64,000 bases of DNA from Cesiribacter sp. SM1. GTDB taxonomy: Bacteria > Bacteroidota > Bacteroidia > Cytophagales > Cyclobacteriaceae. The notes beneath the pieces were generated by a model, which worked only from the letters and a program-made list of their open reading frames with translations, was not told where the DNA came from and searched no databases. Each line of letters begins with the position of its first letter. The stretch's first letter is position 1. The stretch is from positions 1 to 64,000 of the forward strand of contig NZ_JAHXBU010000040.1 in the NCBI RefSeq assembly GCF_020178975.1, in the 5' to 3' direction. A program made the position numbers and the translations under genes. Shown one piece after another: positions 54,117 to 62,454 of the stretch.

Positions 54117-54740
54117 TTATATATCTTCAGCAACCCAAAAAGGTGTTTCGGACTGTAGCTGTATTATACCCGACTGCTGTAATGCTATATGCTGTAGCAC
54201 AGCACTTTGCCTGCTAAGGATAGCTTCTGCACCACTTAGCAGGGGCTGCTTATCAAAAGCAATGGTTTTTAGTATGCTGCTCGTAGGCAGCCATTTTTGT
54301 GCCTGCCCCAGTTTAAAGTAACTGTAGCGCCAACCCTGGCTGATTACCTGTATCTGTGCCAGCTGTTGCAGGGGCTCCAGTTGCCGTAAAAGCAAAAAAT
54401 TATCTGCGGAAGCATCGGCAATAAGATAGAGGCTGGCCTGCTGCTTATCTTTTAGCCATTGAAGTACGGCCTGCAAGGCGTTATGCCCGGGAAGTGTGAG
54501 TATACTTACCGGCTGCTGGTGTTCAACAGCTGCTACAACTTCTGGCATGTCACCAGGTGCTGTGCAAACGGCATCGAGCTTGATGCCCCAGGTCAGTGCT
54601 TCCTGCAGTGCAGGTTGGTGTACCACTACCCGCGGGCTCCACTCCAGCAGCTGGCCTGCCTGCTCAAAAGAAAGCTGCCCGGGCTGCCACAGTAGCAGGG
54701 CCGGCTCCTGTTCGTCGCGTACAATGTGGTGGCTCGACAT
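54117..54740 (-). CDS. Thiamine-pyrophosphokinase-like protein lacking the catalytic motif
   Basis: This 207-residue cytoplasmic protein begins MSSHHIVRDEQEPALLL, which I associate with Bacteroidetes proteins annotated as thiamine pyrophosphokinase. The central 'LLEWSPRVVVHQPALQEAL' and 'GIKLDAVCTAPGD' align with the TPK nucleotide fold. However, the GDFDS-type metal motif is missing (APGDMP here), so kinase activity is doubtful. Its job may be regulatory or ligand-binding. It lies 1.4 kb from the TPP-controlled receptor region. Family assignment is from memory and tentative. Confidence 0.5.
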   Translation of the reverse strand: MSSHHIVRDEQEPALLLWQPGQLSFEQAGQLLEWSPRVVVHQPALQEALTWGIKLDAVCTAPGDMPEVVAAVEHQQPVSILTLPGHNALQAVLQWLKDKQQASLYLIADASADNFLLLRQLEPLQQLAQIQVISQGWRYSYFKLGQAQKWLPTSSILKTIAFDKQPLLSGAEAILSRQSAVLQHIALQQSGIIQLQSETPFWVAEDI

Positions 54741-54848
54741 GCCTGTATGTTTGTTTTGGAGTAGACTTGATTGAGGGATCTGCCGAAATTAGTGTACGGC
54801 TGGGGTGTTACCTCTGCAAGCCTGGTAGTTTATTTTAGCTGGCAGCTA

Positions 54849-55982
54849 TCAGGCAGAAGGCAGTCTTCCTTTTTTGCGCCCCTGGGGGTCTAGCTTTAAA
54901 TCGCCATCGCTGCTAAACAACTGTTCGTTGATTGCCTTGAGTTCCGGCCAGCTCCAGTGGCTTTTTTTAGATAGTGTTCTGTAAGCCTCCTCAAAAAATT
55001 GGGATACAACTGCTTTAAACTTCCGTACCGGAATGCTGGAGGAATAAATGGGGCGGTTGCAGGGGTGGTCGAAGCGCTCTTCCTTCGTAAGGGTTTTTCC
55101 CTGCAGCCGCAGAATGGGCCCTGTATCAGTAATTTTATCAGCAGCCCACCGATAGGGGCCCTCTTCGAGCTGGTTGAGCTGGCGCGCCAGCTGTTGCAGT
55201 TCCAGGCGTGGATAAGAAGGCCTATAGGCAGTATCTACCCAGGTTGTGTATTTGTATTCAAGTTCGTAGCGGTTGCCGCTATAGATGCTCATAACCACAT
55301 CGGCAGGTGCGCTCTGGCCAAAAATAGCATAATAGTGGAGAGGTTCTGGTGTTTCTACAATGAGTAAGCGCAGGCTCTTATCCAGGGTGAGGGTAGATTT
55401 TGGGCTGATGAGTACCTCCCAGTCTTTCACTACCTGTGTGTATTCTTTCACCCAGTCTTGCCGGTATGCCTCCGGATTGGCAAGCACATTACCGAACTCC
55501 TGCAGAAAGTACTTATACTTTGGTACACAAAGCTTTACTTCGCTCTGGCGTGGCGCATAGGAGGCAAAAGGTGCATAAAACCTTGTGCTTTCTACCGTAT
55601 TAATCCAGCAGACCAGTTTCAGGGCCAGGTGTTCTTCTTCAGACTGAAGATACATTTCTCTGAAATCGCCCAGCAGTGCCATGACACGCAGCAGGTTTTC
55701 TTGCGCCAGAGCCTCTTGAGGGTACATAAGGCTCCAGATGCCCAGGAAGCCATCTACATCGAAGTGGTTGTTGGTTATATACTGATGCGTTTGCAGTTGG
55801 GGAAGGTCTGCCTTGATTGCATTCAGGACAATGCCGGTGCTGGTATCATCATGTAGCTCGGGTAATTTTGGGGCACCCCTCCAGTGCGAGAGCACAAATC
55901 CACGCGGATGGTAGCTGTCTACCACCAGTACATCGTTGTGTTCCTGGATAGCTGAAAAAGGAATAAAAGTCTTTGCAGGCAT
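54849..55982 (-). CDS. Hypothetical protein, DUF6687-like
   Basis: This 377-residue soluble protein has no signal peptide. The N-terminal 'DVLVVDSYHPRGFVLSHWRGAP' and 'ITNNHFDVDGFLGIWSLMYP' recall a little-studied family (DUF6687). The NHFDVDG segment resembles DHH-phosphoesterase motif I, which hints at a metal-dependent phosphoesterase, but the other DHH motifs are not evident. It is a single gene read toward the TPK-like gene, with no known partner. Confidence 0.6.
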   Translation of the reverse strand: MPAKTFIPFSAIQEHNDVLVVDSYHPRGFVLSHWRGAPKLPELHDDTSTGIVLNAIKADLPQLQTHQYITNNHFDVDGFLGIWSLMYPQEALAQENLLRVMALLGDFREMYLQSEEEHLALKLVCWINTVESTRFYAPFASYAPRQSEVKLCVPKYKYFLQEFGNVLANPEAYRQDWVKEYTQVVKDWEVLISPKSTLTLDKSLRLLIVETPEPLHYYAIFGQSAPADVVMSIYSGNRYELEYKYTTWVDTAYRPSYPRLELQQLARQLNQLEEGPYRWAADKITDTGPILRLQGKTLTKEERFDHPCNRPIYSSSIPVRKFKAVVSQFFEEAYRTLSKKSHWSWPELKAINEQLFSSDGDLKLDPQGRKKGRLPSA

Positions 55983-56043
55983 GCAGGTAAAAAATACGGC
56001 TTTAAAAATGCTGCTTTATTTCTATAAATAAAAGAATTAGTCT

Positions 56044-56083
56044 AAAAAGTAGCAGTCTTTCCGGCTTATTGCAGAAAGACTGC
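56044..56083 (-). terminator. Intrinsic terminator of the TonB receptor gene
   Basis: On the minus strand GCAGTCTTTC and GAAAGACTGC form a perfect 10-bp stem with a 12-nt loop and a T-containing tail. It lies 33 bases past the receptor stop. Confidence 0.8.
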
Positions 56084-56115
56084 TCAATTTTACCTTAGCA
56101 AAGAGCAACTGCCAA

Positions 56116-58569
56116 TCAGAAACCTACAGACACACCAAACAGGAAGTTGGTGCCGGCCTGTGGGTACAGGAAGTTCTCATATATGGTTTCTCCGCCTGAT
56201 ATATACCCGTAGGTATAGCCATTATTGGCATACATGGCATTGAAAATATTATTTACGAGCAGGTTCAGGCGAAGTTCTTTTACAAAGCGGGGGCGCAGCA
56301 CATAATTTACCCTGAAATCGGTTATCAAATAATCATCCAGGCTGCGGGTGGTGCTGCCGGTATTATCGAGATACTGCCTGCTCACATACTGCGAAAGCAG
56401 GCTAAGCTCCAGGTTTTGTACCGGCAGCACCGTAACAATGGCATTGGCTACAACATTAGGTGAAAAAGAAATGGGAGAATCTCTTAACTCAGTTCTTACA
56501 AATGTTTCATCATCGTAGTTGAAAAGCACATCATCAAAGTTGCGGATAATATTGCGGCTGAAAGCAGCATTTCCCTGCAGTCTTAGTACTTTCCAGGGTG
56601 TGTAAACCCCCTGTAGCTCTACGCCTGTGCGGTAACTTTCCGGCACATTAATTCGAATGGCGGCTCCTACATCGTTTAGCTCACCGGTGAGCACCAGCTG
56701 ATTCTTGTAGTTCATCAGGTAATAGTTGGCACTGAACTGAAGCTGGCGGTTAACCCGCACCTCCACACCTGTTTCCAGGTTGCGCAGCACTTCCGGCTCC
56801 GGAATATCGTTGGTGGGTGCATCGATAAAATCGCTGCGTACCGGCTCCCGCTGGCCTATGGCGTAAGAGGCATACAGGCGGCTGCCGGGGTTGAAGCGGT
56901 AGGTTAGGCCTGCTTTTGGATTCCAGAAATGGTAATCAAAATCACCGGCTATGGTGATACCCCCCTGGTCGAGCCCGCCAAACTGGTAGCTGATGCTGCG
57001 GTACTGCAGGTCGGCAAATAAATCAAGTTTGGTGGTGAGTTCATAATAGCCTTTCAGGAAGGTGTTAAAATCACGCTTGGTGGCGCTGTTGTCATAATAG
57101 CGGTCGCGTATGTTGCTGGTGCTGGCATAGCGGGCCCAGATGATCTCGCCAAAGTGGCCACCCTCGTACTTATTCCAGCCACCGCCTAAAGTTAATTTAA
57201 GCTTACCGGCAGGCTCCCAGGCAGCAGCATAAGTAAAGCCGTAGAAGTCGTTATCCAGCCAGCGGCGGCGTATCAGGTCGGTTTCGCTTATGGTGCTGTC
57301 GGCAATAACCACATCTGGCAGGCCGTAATCAGAAAGCATGTCGTTATTGCGGAACTGCTCATAATATCCCCGGCCACGGGTGTAGTGCCCGGCAAGGTTT
57401 ATCTGCAGGTTATCGGTAAGGTCGCGGCCAAAAAGCAGCTGGTAGTGGTCCTGCTGGTAGTTGTCGGTTTCGTTGTCGTAGGTGTAGTAGTTGTAGGTGC
57501 GGCCGGCATTCAGCAGGTTGTTGATCTCATCTTCATCCTCTATCCAGTTACGGGCAATATAAGCCTCTATGCCGGCTCTGTCGCCCCGTACAACTGCCTC
57601 GGGCGTGCCGTACCAGGCCTGGTAGGTTTGCTCGCTGCCGCTGAAGATGTTTGCTTTCAGCAGGGTTTTATCATCGTAATAACCACCACTTACAAAGAAT
57701 GATTTTAGGTCGGAAGAGGCGCGGTCTATGTAGCCTTCAGAAGATATGGATGAAAGCCGGGCATCTACTGCAAAGTGATTGTTGAGCAGGCCGGTGCCCG
57801 CTTTTACAGCATAGCGCTGGGTATTGAAGGAACCTACACTTGCCTGTACCTCTGCATAAGGTTCGGGATTGAGTCGCTCAGTCTGGATGTTTACGGTGGC
57901 ACCAAAGGCAGCAGCTCCATTGGTAGAGGTACCTACTCCCCGCTGAATCTGCAGGTTATCAACAGAAGAGGCCAGATCAGGTGTGTTTACCCAAAACACA
58001 CCATGCGATTCGGAATCGTTGAGTGGAATACCGTTGATGGTAACATTGATGCGGGTAGCATCTGAACCGCGAATACGGATTCCGGTATAACCCACGCCTG
58101 CACCTGCATCTGAGGTGGAAACAACAGAAGGCGTGAACTGCAGCAGGTAGGGAATATCCTGCCCGAGGTTCTGCTTCCGGAGCTGATCTTTGCTTACTTC
58201 GGTAAAGGTAGTAGGCGTCTGTTCGGTGGCGCGGGTAGCGGTTACCACTACCTCATCGGCCAGAAAGCCATCGTCGGGCAGCGCTACCTCCAGGTGGCGG
58301 TCGCTGTTCAGTTGCACCTCCTCTTCCCAGCTTTTGTAGCCTACATAGCTGATGCGCAGGGTATACGTGCCGCTATTGAGGTTATTAAATTGAAATTCGC
58401 CAGTTGTGCTGGTTGCGGTTAAGCGCCGGGCGCTTAGCAGGTGAACGTTAGCGCCGGGAAGTACTTCGCCGGTTTCGGCAGAACGTACCAGGCCGCTCAG
58501 GGAGTACTGCGCCAAAAGGCATAGTGGCATCCACATCAGGACTGCCAGCAGTAGTAGTGTTCTTTTCAT
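56116..58569 (-). CDS. TonB-dependent receptor, probable thiamine transporter
   Basis: This 817-residue outer-membrane receptor has a signal peptide (to about residue 20, CLLAQ) and a carboxypeptidase-like N-terminal domain ('LSGLVRSAETGEVLPGANV', residues 22-105). The plug starts with ADEVVVTATR and the barrel ends in NFLFGVSVGF. A TPP riboswitch lies directly upstream, which is characteristic of Bacteroidetes receptors for thiamine or its phosphates. The substrate call rests on that element and the nearby PnuC/PnuT-type transporter. When TPP is plentiful, expression should fall. Confidence 0.9.
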   Translation of the reverse strand: MKRTLLLLAVLMWMPLCLLAQYSLSGLVRSAETGEVLPGANVHLLSARRLTATSTTGEFQFNNLNSGTYTLRISYVGYKSWEEEVQLNSDRHLEVALPDDGFLADEVVVTATRATEQTPTTFTEVSKDQLRKQNLGQDIPYLLQFTPSVVSTSDAGAGVGYTGIRIRGSDATRINVTINGIPLNDSESHGVFWVNTPDLASSVDNLQIQRGVGTSTNGAAAFGATVNIQTERLNPEPYAEVQASVGSFNTQRYAVKAGTGLLNNHFAVDARLSSISSEGYIDRASSDLKSFFVSGGYYDDKTLLKANIFSGSEQTYQAWYGTPEAVVRGDRAGIEAYIARNWIEDEDEINNLLNAGRTYNYYTYDNETDNYQQDHYQLLFGRDLTDNLQINLAGHYTRGRGYYEQFRNNDMLSDYGLPDVVIADSTISETDLIRRRWLDNDFYGFTYAAAWEPAGKLKLTLGGGWNKYEGGHFGEIIWARYASTSNIRDRYYDNSATKRDFNTFLKGYYELTTKLDLFADLQYRSISYQFGGLDQGGITIAGDFDYHFWNPKAGLTYRFNPGSRLYASYAIGQREPVRSDFIDAPTNDIPEPEVLRNLETGVEVRVNRQLQFSANYYLMNYKNQLVLTGELNDVGAAIRINVPESYRTGVELQGVYTPWKVLRLQGNAAFSRNIIRNFDDVLFNYDDETFVRTELRDSPISFSPNVVANAIVTVLPVQNLELSLLSQYVSRQYLDNTGSTTRSLDDYLITDFRVNYVLRPRFVKELRLNLLVNNIFNAMYANNGYTYGYISGGETIYENFLYPQAGTNFLFGVSVGF

Positions 58570-58659
58570 TGTTTTAGCTGTAAAAATGAAACAAATACAC
58601 TTGCAGCAGCAGGTTTAAAGCCTGTTGCCGCAATAAGCGGGCAGCAAATGGGTGTGGTG

Positions 58660-58766
58660 TACAAACGTTCCCTACGCCAGTATTATCCGGATCAGGTGCT
58701 TGCCCCGGCTGCGCCAGGAGCAAAGGGTATAATCTCAGCCTGTTCTTTAAGGCACCCCTTGTTCGA
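58660..58766 (-). ncRNA. TPP riboswitch (THI element)
   Basis: Read on the minus strand, the conserved blocks appear in order: GGGGTGCC, GGCTGAGA, a variable arm with GCTCCTGGCGCAGCC, then CCTGATCCGGATAATAC, then GGCGTAGGGAA. These are the hallmark sequences of the thiamine pyrophosphate aptamer; the CUGAGA and GAUCCGGAUAAUAC segments contact the pyrimidine and pyrophosphate ends of the ligand. It lies about 90 bases before the TonB receptor start. The boundaries are approximate. Confidence 0.95.
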
Positions 58767-58900
58767 TACCGCAAAGATAGCGGTTAATTAGTTAATGTGC
58801 TAATCGGGCAACAGGCTGATGTGCTAATTGCGAAAGGTACAGATGAGGGGGCATTGGGGAGCGGTGATGGAGTAGCCTGATACTGCCAGTTTAAAAAGTA

Positions 58901-59021
58901 CCCAGGGCCTGCACGGTGCACTTAAAGCCCTGGGCTAAGTAAATCTTTAGTAATGGCGAAATTCTCTTGAAAATTGAGAGGTAGCAGCCTGTAAATTAGC
59001 CCAGGGTTGGAAAACCCCGGG
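58901..59021 (-). other. Four-arm region with alternative hairpins between the kinase gene and the TPP riboswitch
   Basis: Four complementary segments lie in series: CCCAGGGC (58901-58908), CCCTGGGCTAA (58928-58938, with a preceding G), TTAGCCCAGGG (58996-59006) and AACCCCGGG (59013-59021). Adjacent segments can pair as 1-2, 2-3 or 3-4, and these pairings exclude one another. The 3-4 hairpin lies 14 bases past the kinase stop and could terminate the pnuC-kinase transcript; pairing 2-3 would prevent it. Confidence 0.45.
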
Positions 59022-59034
59022 TATAATACGAAGC

Positions 59035-59550
59035 TTAAGAGGCAACTATCCTGTCTATGGCTCTAATGGCGGCCTCCAGGCGGTCTTCTCCTTCGCCCTG
59101 GATAATAGTATAGGGTCTTTTTAACTTTTTGAGCTCACCCTGGTACAGGCGGAACATTTGTTCACGCAGGTGGGGGTGCTCCCGTTGCGGATCGGGGGTC
59201 CAGGGCAGGTCGGGGTAGAGCAGCAGATAATGGTCGTAGCGTTTTTTCTCCAGCTCTTCCAGTATCCAGTCATCTATCCGTCCGTACTTTACCTGGCTCC
59301 AGATTTTCATCACCAGCAGTTCGGTATCGCAAAACAGGAGTCCTTTTGCCTGTTTGGCCATTTCATCTTCCATGGCCATCTGCTGCTGGGCAATTTTCAG
59401 CAGGTCTTTTTCCTGGTAGGGCTTGCCTAGCTCAGTTAAGTAGGTGCGGGCCCTTTCGGGTACCCAGGCGGTGTTATAGTGTTGGGCCAACTGTTCGGCT
59501 AAGGTAGTTTTACCTGTAGATTCGGGCCCGGTAAGCGCGATGCGTAGCAT
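59035..59550 (-). CDS. NadR-like P-loop kinase
   Basis: This 171-residue protein resembles the C-terminal kinase domain of NadR. Walker A is GPESTGKTTLAE, followed by 'WVPERARTYL' and 'LLFCDTELLVMKIWSQVKYG', the nucleoside-binding region. NadR kinases phosphorylate nicotinamide riboside, and PnuC-linked kinases trap imported vitamin by phosphorylation. Here the target may be nicotinamide riboside or, given the TPP riboswitch next door, thiamine. Its ATG overlaps the stop of the transporter gene as TAATG, so the two are translationally coupled. Confidence 0.82.
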   Translation of the reverse strand: MLRIALTGPESTGKTTLAEQLAQHYNTAWVPERARTYLTELGKPYQEKDLLKIAQQQMAMEDEMAKQAKGLLFCDTELLVMKIWSQVKYGRIDDWILEELEKKRYDHYLLLYPDLPWTPDPQREHPHLREQMFRLYQGELKKLKRPYTIIQGEGEDRLEAAIRAIDRIVAS

Positions 59551-60182
59551 TAAGAAAGTGTTTGACTTAAATAGAGCCTGCGCCAGCGTAAATAACCGGC
59601 AATGGCAATAAGTGTATATAGAGCAAACAAATACGGCGTTAATGTAAATTCCCTACTGGCATACAAAAAAATAGAGGCCGCATCAATTGCCACCCAATAT
59701 AACCAATTTTCTAAAACCTTCTGAGTAACCATCCAGGTTGTAAACAAACTAAAAACGGTTGTAAAAGAATCGAGGTACGGATTGGCGGCTGATGTATAGG
59801 TAGCCAATAGCCAGGCTACCAGTAGTGTAGCTGCCCCGTTTGCTGCAATAATGAGCAGGTGCCTCTGCCACGACCAGCGGATAATGGGTATGCCTTTCTT
59901 GTCAGATACCGGATGACCGGTTTCATGCTCTGGCCTTCTTTTACGCCACTGCACCCAGCCTACAACGGCCATTACAATATAAAAAGCCTGTAGCCCCGAC
60001 TCTGCCCACAAATTAGCCTCAATACATAGTAACAAGTAGAGCGAGGTGCTGATGAAGGCTGCAGGCCAGCACCAGATGCTTTCCACAGCTGCCAGTACTA
60101 CATAGACCAGGGCTAGCAACACCGCCACCCCTTCAATCCATCCCATGGCGCTAATTGCATCGAGAAAATCTTTCCACTCCAT
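59550..60182 (-). CDS. PnuC-family vitamin transporter (PnuC or PnuT)
   Basis: This 210-residue inner-membrane protein has about seven hydrophobic segments and the PnuC-family core: 'ESIWCWPAAFISTSLYLLL', 'FYIVMAVVGWVQWRKRRP' and 'WLYWVAIDAASIFLYASREF'. PnuC carries nicotinamide riboside and PnuT carries thiamine by facilitated diffusion, with uptake driven by a cytoplasmic kinase. The coupled NadR-like kinase suits either. The neighbouring TPP riboswitch and receptor favour thiamine, but this gene itself has no riboswitch that I can see. Its promoter is a perfect Bacteroidetes match. Confidence 0.85.
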   Translation of the reverse strand: MEWKDFLDAISAMGWIEGVAVLLALVYVVLAAVESIWCWPAAFISTSLYLLLCIEANLWAESGLQAFYIVMAVVGWVQWRKRRPEHETGHPVSDKKGIPIIRWSWQRHLLIIAANGAATLLVAWLLATYTSAANPYLDSFTTVFSLFTTWMVTQKVLENWLYWVAIDAASIFLYASREFTLTPYLFALYTLIAIAGYLRWRRLYLSQTLS

Positions 60183-60202
60183 TGTTACTCGTCAGGAATG
60201 CC

Positions 60203-60234
60203 CAAAGGTATAGGAAGAGTTGGTATAGTTGCAA
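60203..60234 (-). promoter_or_regulatory. Promoter of the pnuC-kinase operon
   Basis: On the minus strand TTG (60234-60232) and TACCTTTG (60210-60203) are separated by 21 bp, a perfect Bacteroidetes promoter. The -7 box lies 20 bases before the start codon. The heptamer array begins 10 bp upstream of the -33 box. Confidence 0.7.
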
Positions 60235-60244
60235 AATTTGTTTT

Positions 60245-60327
60245 AATAGACAATAGACAATAGACAATAGACAATAGACAATAGACAATAGACAATAGAC
60301 AATAGACAATAGACAATAGACAATAGA
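60245..60327. repeat. Heptanucleotide tandem array (AATAGAC) about 12 copies
   Basis: There are eleven perfect copies of AATAGAC (60245-60321) and a partial twelfth (60322-60327). It occupies the gap between the divergent pnuC and rhodanese genes. Translated frames across it are artefacts (a repeating heptad SIVYCLL). A degenerate relative (AGACAATAGAC) occurs near 39903-39913, past ruvB. Confidence 0.95.
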
Positions 60328-60342
60328 ATTTATGGTTAGGGG

Positions 60343-60350
60343 TAAATTTG
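60343..60350 (+). promoter_or_regulatory. Candidate -7 box of the rhodanese gene
   Basis: TAAATTTG matches TAnnTTTG exactly. The expected -33 position falls in the end of the heptamer array, where no TTG is present. The call is therefore weak. Confidence 0.35.
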
Positions 60351-60448
60351 CGTTTCTAGCCGGAAAGTGATGTTGGGCCTGTTGGGTGTGTAACAGGCTC
60401 CGCTGAATATTATTTGAAAAATAGCTGCTAATAATCATAACTGAAAAC

Positions 60449-60775
60449 ATGAATCACCTAGAGCCTAAAGAACTAAAACAGCGCCTTGAGCAAGGCGAAG
60501 ACTGGCTTCTGTTAGATGTGCGCGAACCCGAGGAGTACCAGGTCTGTAACCTAAGCCATAAGGCGAAAACACTGCTGGCACCACTCAATAGTTTGCCCGC
60601 GCATGAGCAGGCTATACCTAAAGATAAAATGATAGCCGTGTACTGCCACCATGGTATCCGCAGCCAGTATGCCATTCATTACCTGCAGCAACAGGGCTAT
60701 ACCGAACTCTACAACCTTACAGGCGGTATTCACGCCTGGGCCGAAGAGGTGGAGCCAGAGATGAGGAGGTATTGA
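60449..60775 (+). CDS. Rhodanese-like sulfurtransferase domain protein
   Basis: This 108-residue single-domain cytoplasmic protein has the active-site loop YCHHGIRSQYA, whose Cys would carry a persulfide. 'LLLDVREPEEYQVCNL' is the family's N-terminal signature and 'YNLTGGIHAWAEEV' its end. It may donate sulfur for cofactors or tRNA; the acceptor cannot be told. The basic residue in the loop fits thiosulfate-type enzymes such as GlpE. Confidence 0.92.
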   Translation: MNHLEPKELKQRLEQGEDWLLLDVREPEEYQVCNLSHKAKTLLAPLNSLPAHEQAIPKDKMIAVYCHHGIRSQYAIHYLQQQGYTELYNLTGGIHAWAEEVEPEMRRY

Positions 60776-60883
60776 CAGCCTACTGCTGGCCTGCTATTCT
60801 AAAATAAATACAACCCATTAGTTGCAAAGCAGCGGGTGCTGGCTGTAATTTTAACCGGCAAATAAAGAAATGCTTTGTTTGCT

Positions 60884-62356
60884 ATGAACGGCGATTCCGA
60901 CAAACTCATTTTTGAAGCACTTACGTACGATGACGTCCTGCTTCTCCCCGCGTACTCCGAAGTACTTCCGCGCGATACCAGCACCCGAACACAACTAACC
61001 CGTAACATCTGGCTTAACATTCCGCTTGTTTCTGCGGCTATGGATACCGTTACGGAGTCAGACCTGGCCATTGCCATGGCCCTGGAGGGTGGTTTGGGTT
61101 TTATTCATAAAAACATGAAGGCAGAGCGGCAGGCCGAGCAGGTGCGTATGGTAAAGCGCTCCCAGAGCGGCATGATCCTCGACCCCGTTACCCTCAATGT
61201 GAATTCTACTGTGGGTGATGCCGTGCGGCTGATGCGCGACCACAAAATTGGTGGAATTCCGGTAATAGATGGCGGACGCAAGTTTGTGGGCATTATTACC
61301 AACCGCGATCTGCGCTTCCAGAAAAACATGCGTGTGCCGGTTACCGAGGTAATGACGAAAGAAAATCTGGTAACTGCCGATAGCAACATAGGCCTGGAAA
61401 AAGCCGAAGATATTCTGCAGCAGCATAAGATTGAAAAGCTGCCTATCATAGATAAGGAGGGTAAGCTCACCGGCCTCATCACCTATAAAGATATTCTTAA
61501 GAACAAAGACAGGCCCAATGCCTGTAAAGACGACTTTGGTCGCCTGCGGGTAGGTGCTGCCGTAGGTGTAACCCCGGATATGCTCGACCGCATTAAGTTG
61601 CTGAAAGACGCAGGCGTAGATGTGGTAAGCATTGATACCGCCCACGGACACTCCAAAGGTGTGATCGATGCCTGCAAAAAGGTAAAACAGCAGTTTCCGG
61701 AACTGGAGCTGATTGTGGGCAATGTAGCCACGGCAGAGGGGACCAAAGCGCTGATTGAGGCAGGTGCCGATGCCGTGAAAGTAGGGGTAGGCCCCGGCTC
61801 CATCTGTACTACCCGTATAATTGCAGGTGTGGGCATGCCGCAGCTATCGGCCGTATACGAAGGGGCTAAAGCTGCAAAAGGCACAGGGGCAACCATTATT
61901 GCCGATGGTGGCATTCGTTTTAGCGGCGATGTGGTAAAAGCACTGGCAGCCGGAGCCCACAGTGTGATGATAGGCTCGCTGCTGGCAGGTACAGAAGAGG
62001 CGCCCGGCGAAGTGATCATATACGAAGGCAGGAAGTTTAAAAGCTACCGCGGCATGGGTTCTCTGGAAGCTATGGAAGATGGCTCCAAAGACCGTTACTT
62101 CCAGGATGCCGAAGATGATATTAAAAAGCTGGTGCCGGAAGGTATTGTGGGGCGTGTGCCTTTTAAAGGTAAAGTGGCAGAGGTGCTTTACCAGCTGGTA
62201 GGTGGCTTAAGGGCAGGCATGGGCTATTGCGGAGCGCCCACGATTGAGGAGCTGCAAAACGCCCGCTTTGTGAAAATTACAGCTGCCGGTATACGCGAGA
62301 GCCACCCGCATGATGTAACAGTTACCCGTGAGGCACCTAATTACAGTACCCGGTAA
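60884..62356 (+). CDS. guaB: Inosine-5'-monophosphate dehydrogenase
   Basis: This protein has 490 residues from ATG 60884; a TTG nine bases upstream is less likely. It oxidises IMP to XMP with NAD+, the first committed step to GMP. The N-terminal '[19 protein letters not shown]' and a pair of CBS domains (about residues 90-205) precede the barrel. The catalytic Cys308 is in the [10 protein letters not shown] loop, and 'GMGSLEAM' followed by '[22 protein letters not shown]' (quoted in part) form the flap. The length is standard, and a terminator follows. Confidence 0.97.
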   Translation: MNGDSDKLIFEALTYDDVLLLPAYSEVLPRDTSTRTQLTRNIWLNIPLVSAAMDTVTESDLAIAMALEGGLGFIHKNMKAERQAEQVRMVKRSQSGMILDPVTLNVNSTVGDAVRLMRDHKIGGIPVIDGGRKFVGIITNRDLRFQKNMRVPVTEVMTKENLVTADSNIGLEKAEDILQQHKIEKLPIIDKEGKLTGLITYKDILKNKDRPNACKDDFGRLRVGAAVGVTPDMLDRIKLLKDAGVDVVSIDTAHGHSKGVIDACKKVKQQFPELELIVGNVATAEGTKALIEAGADAVKVGVGPGSICTTRIIAGVGMPQLSAVYEGAKAAKGTGATIIADGGIRFSGDVVKALAAGAHSVMIGSLLAGTEEAPGEVIIYEGRKFKSYRGMGSLEAMEDGSKDRYFQDAEDDIKKLVPEGIVGRVPFKGKVAEVLYQLVGGLRAGMGYCGAPTIEELQNARFVKITAAGIRESHPHDVTVTREAPNYSTR

Positions 62357-62411
62357 AAAAAACGTAATAATACAATAACATTTAGAGGGCTTTCCCGTAG
62401 GGGTAGCATAT

Positions 62412-62443
62412 AAAAAAGGCTGATGCTGAAAATCAGCCTTTTT
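62412..62443 (+). terminator. Intrinsic terminator of guaB
   Basis: AAAAAGGCTGA (62413-62423) pairs with TCAGCCTTTTT (62433-62443) around a 9-nt loop. It ends only 11 bases before the next start codon at 62455, so that gene's promoter must lie upstream of, or within, the terminator. Confidence 0.9.
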
Positions 62444-62454
62444 GCTGTTGGCAG

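Noticed and set aside
59550-60182. A firm call of nicotinamide riboside transporter
   Set aside because: PnuC and PnuT cannot be separated by eye, and the neighbouring TPP riboswitch argues for thiamine, so I left both open.
60151-60450. A minus-strand frame with a repeated SIVYCLL heptad peptide
   Set aside because: It is the translation of the AATAGAC tandem array joined to promoter sequence, not a gene.
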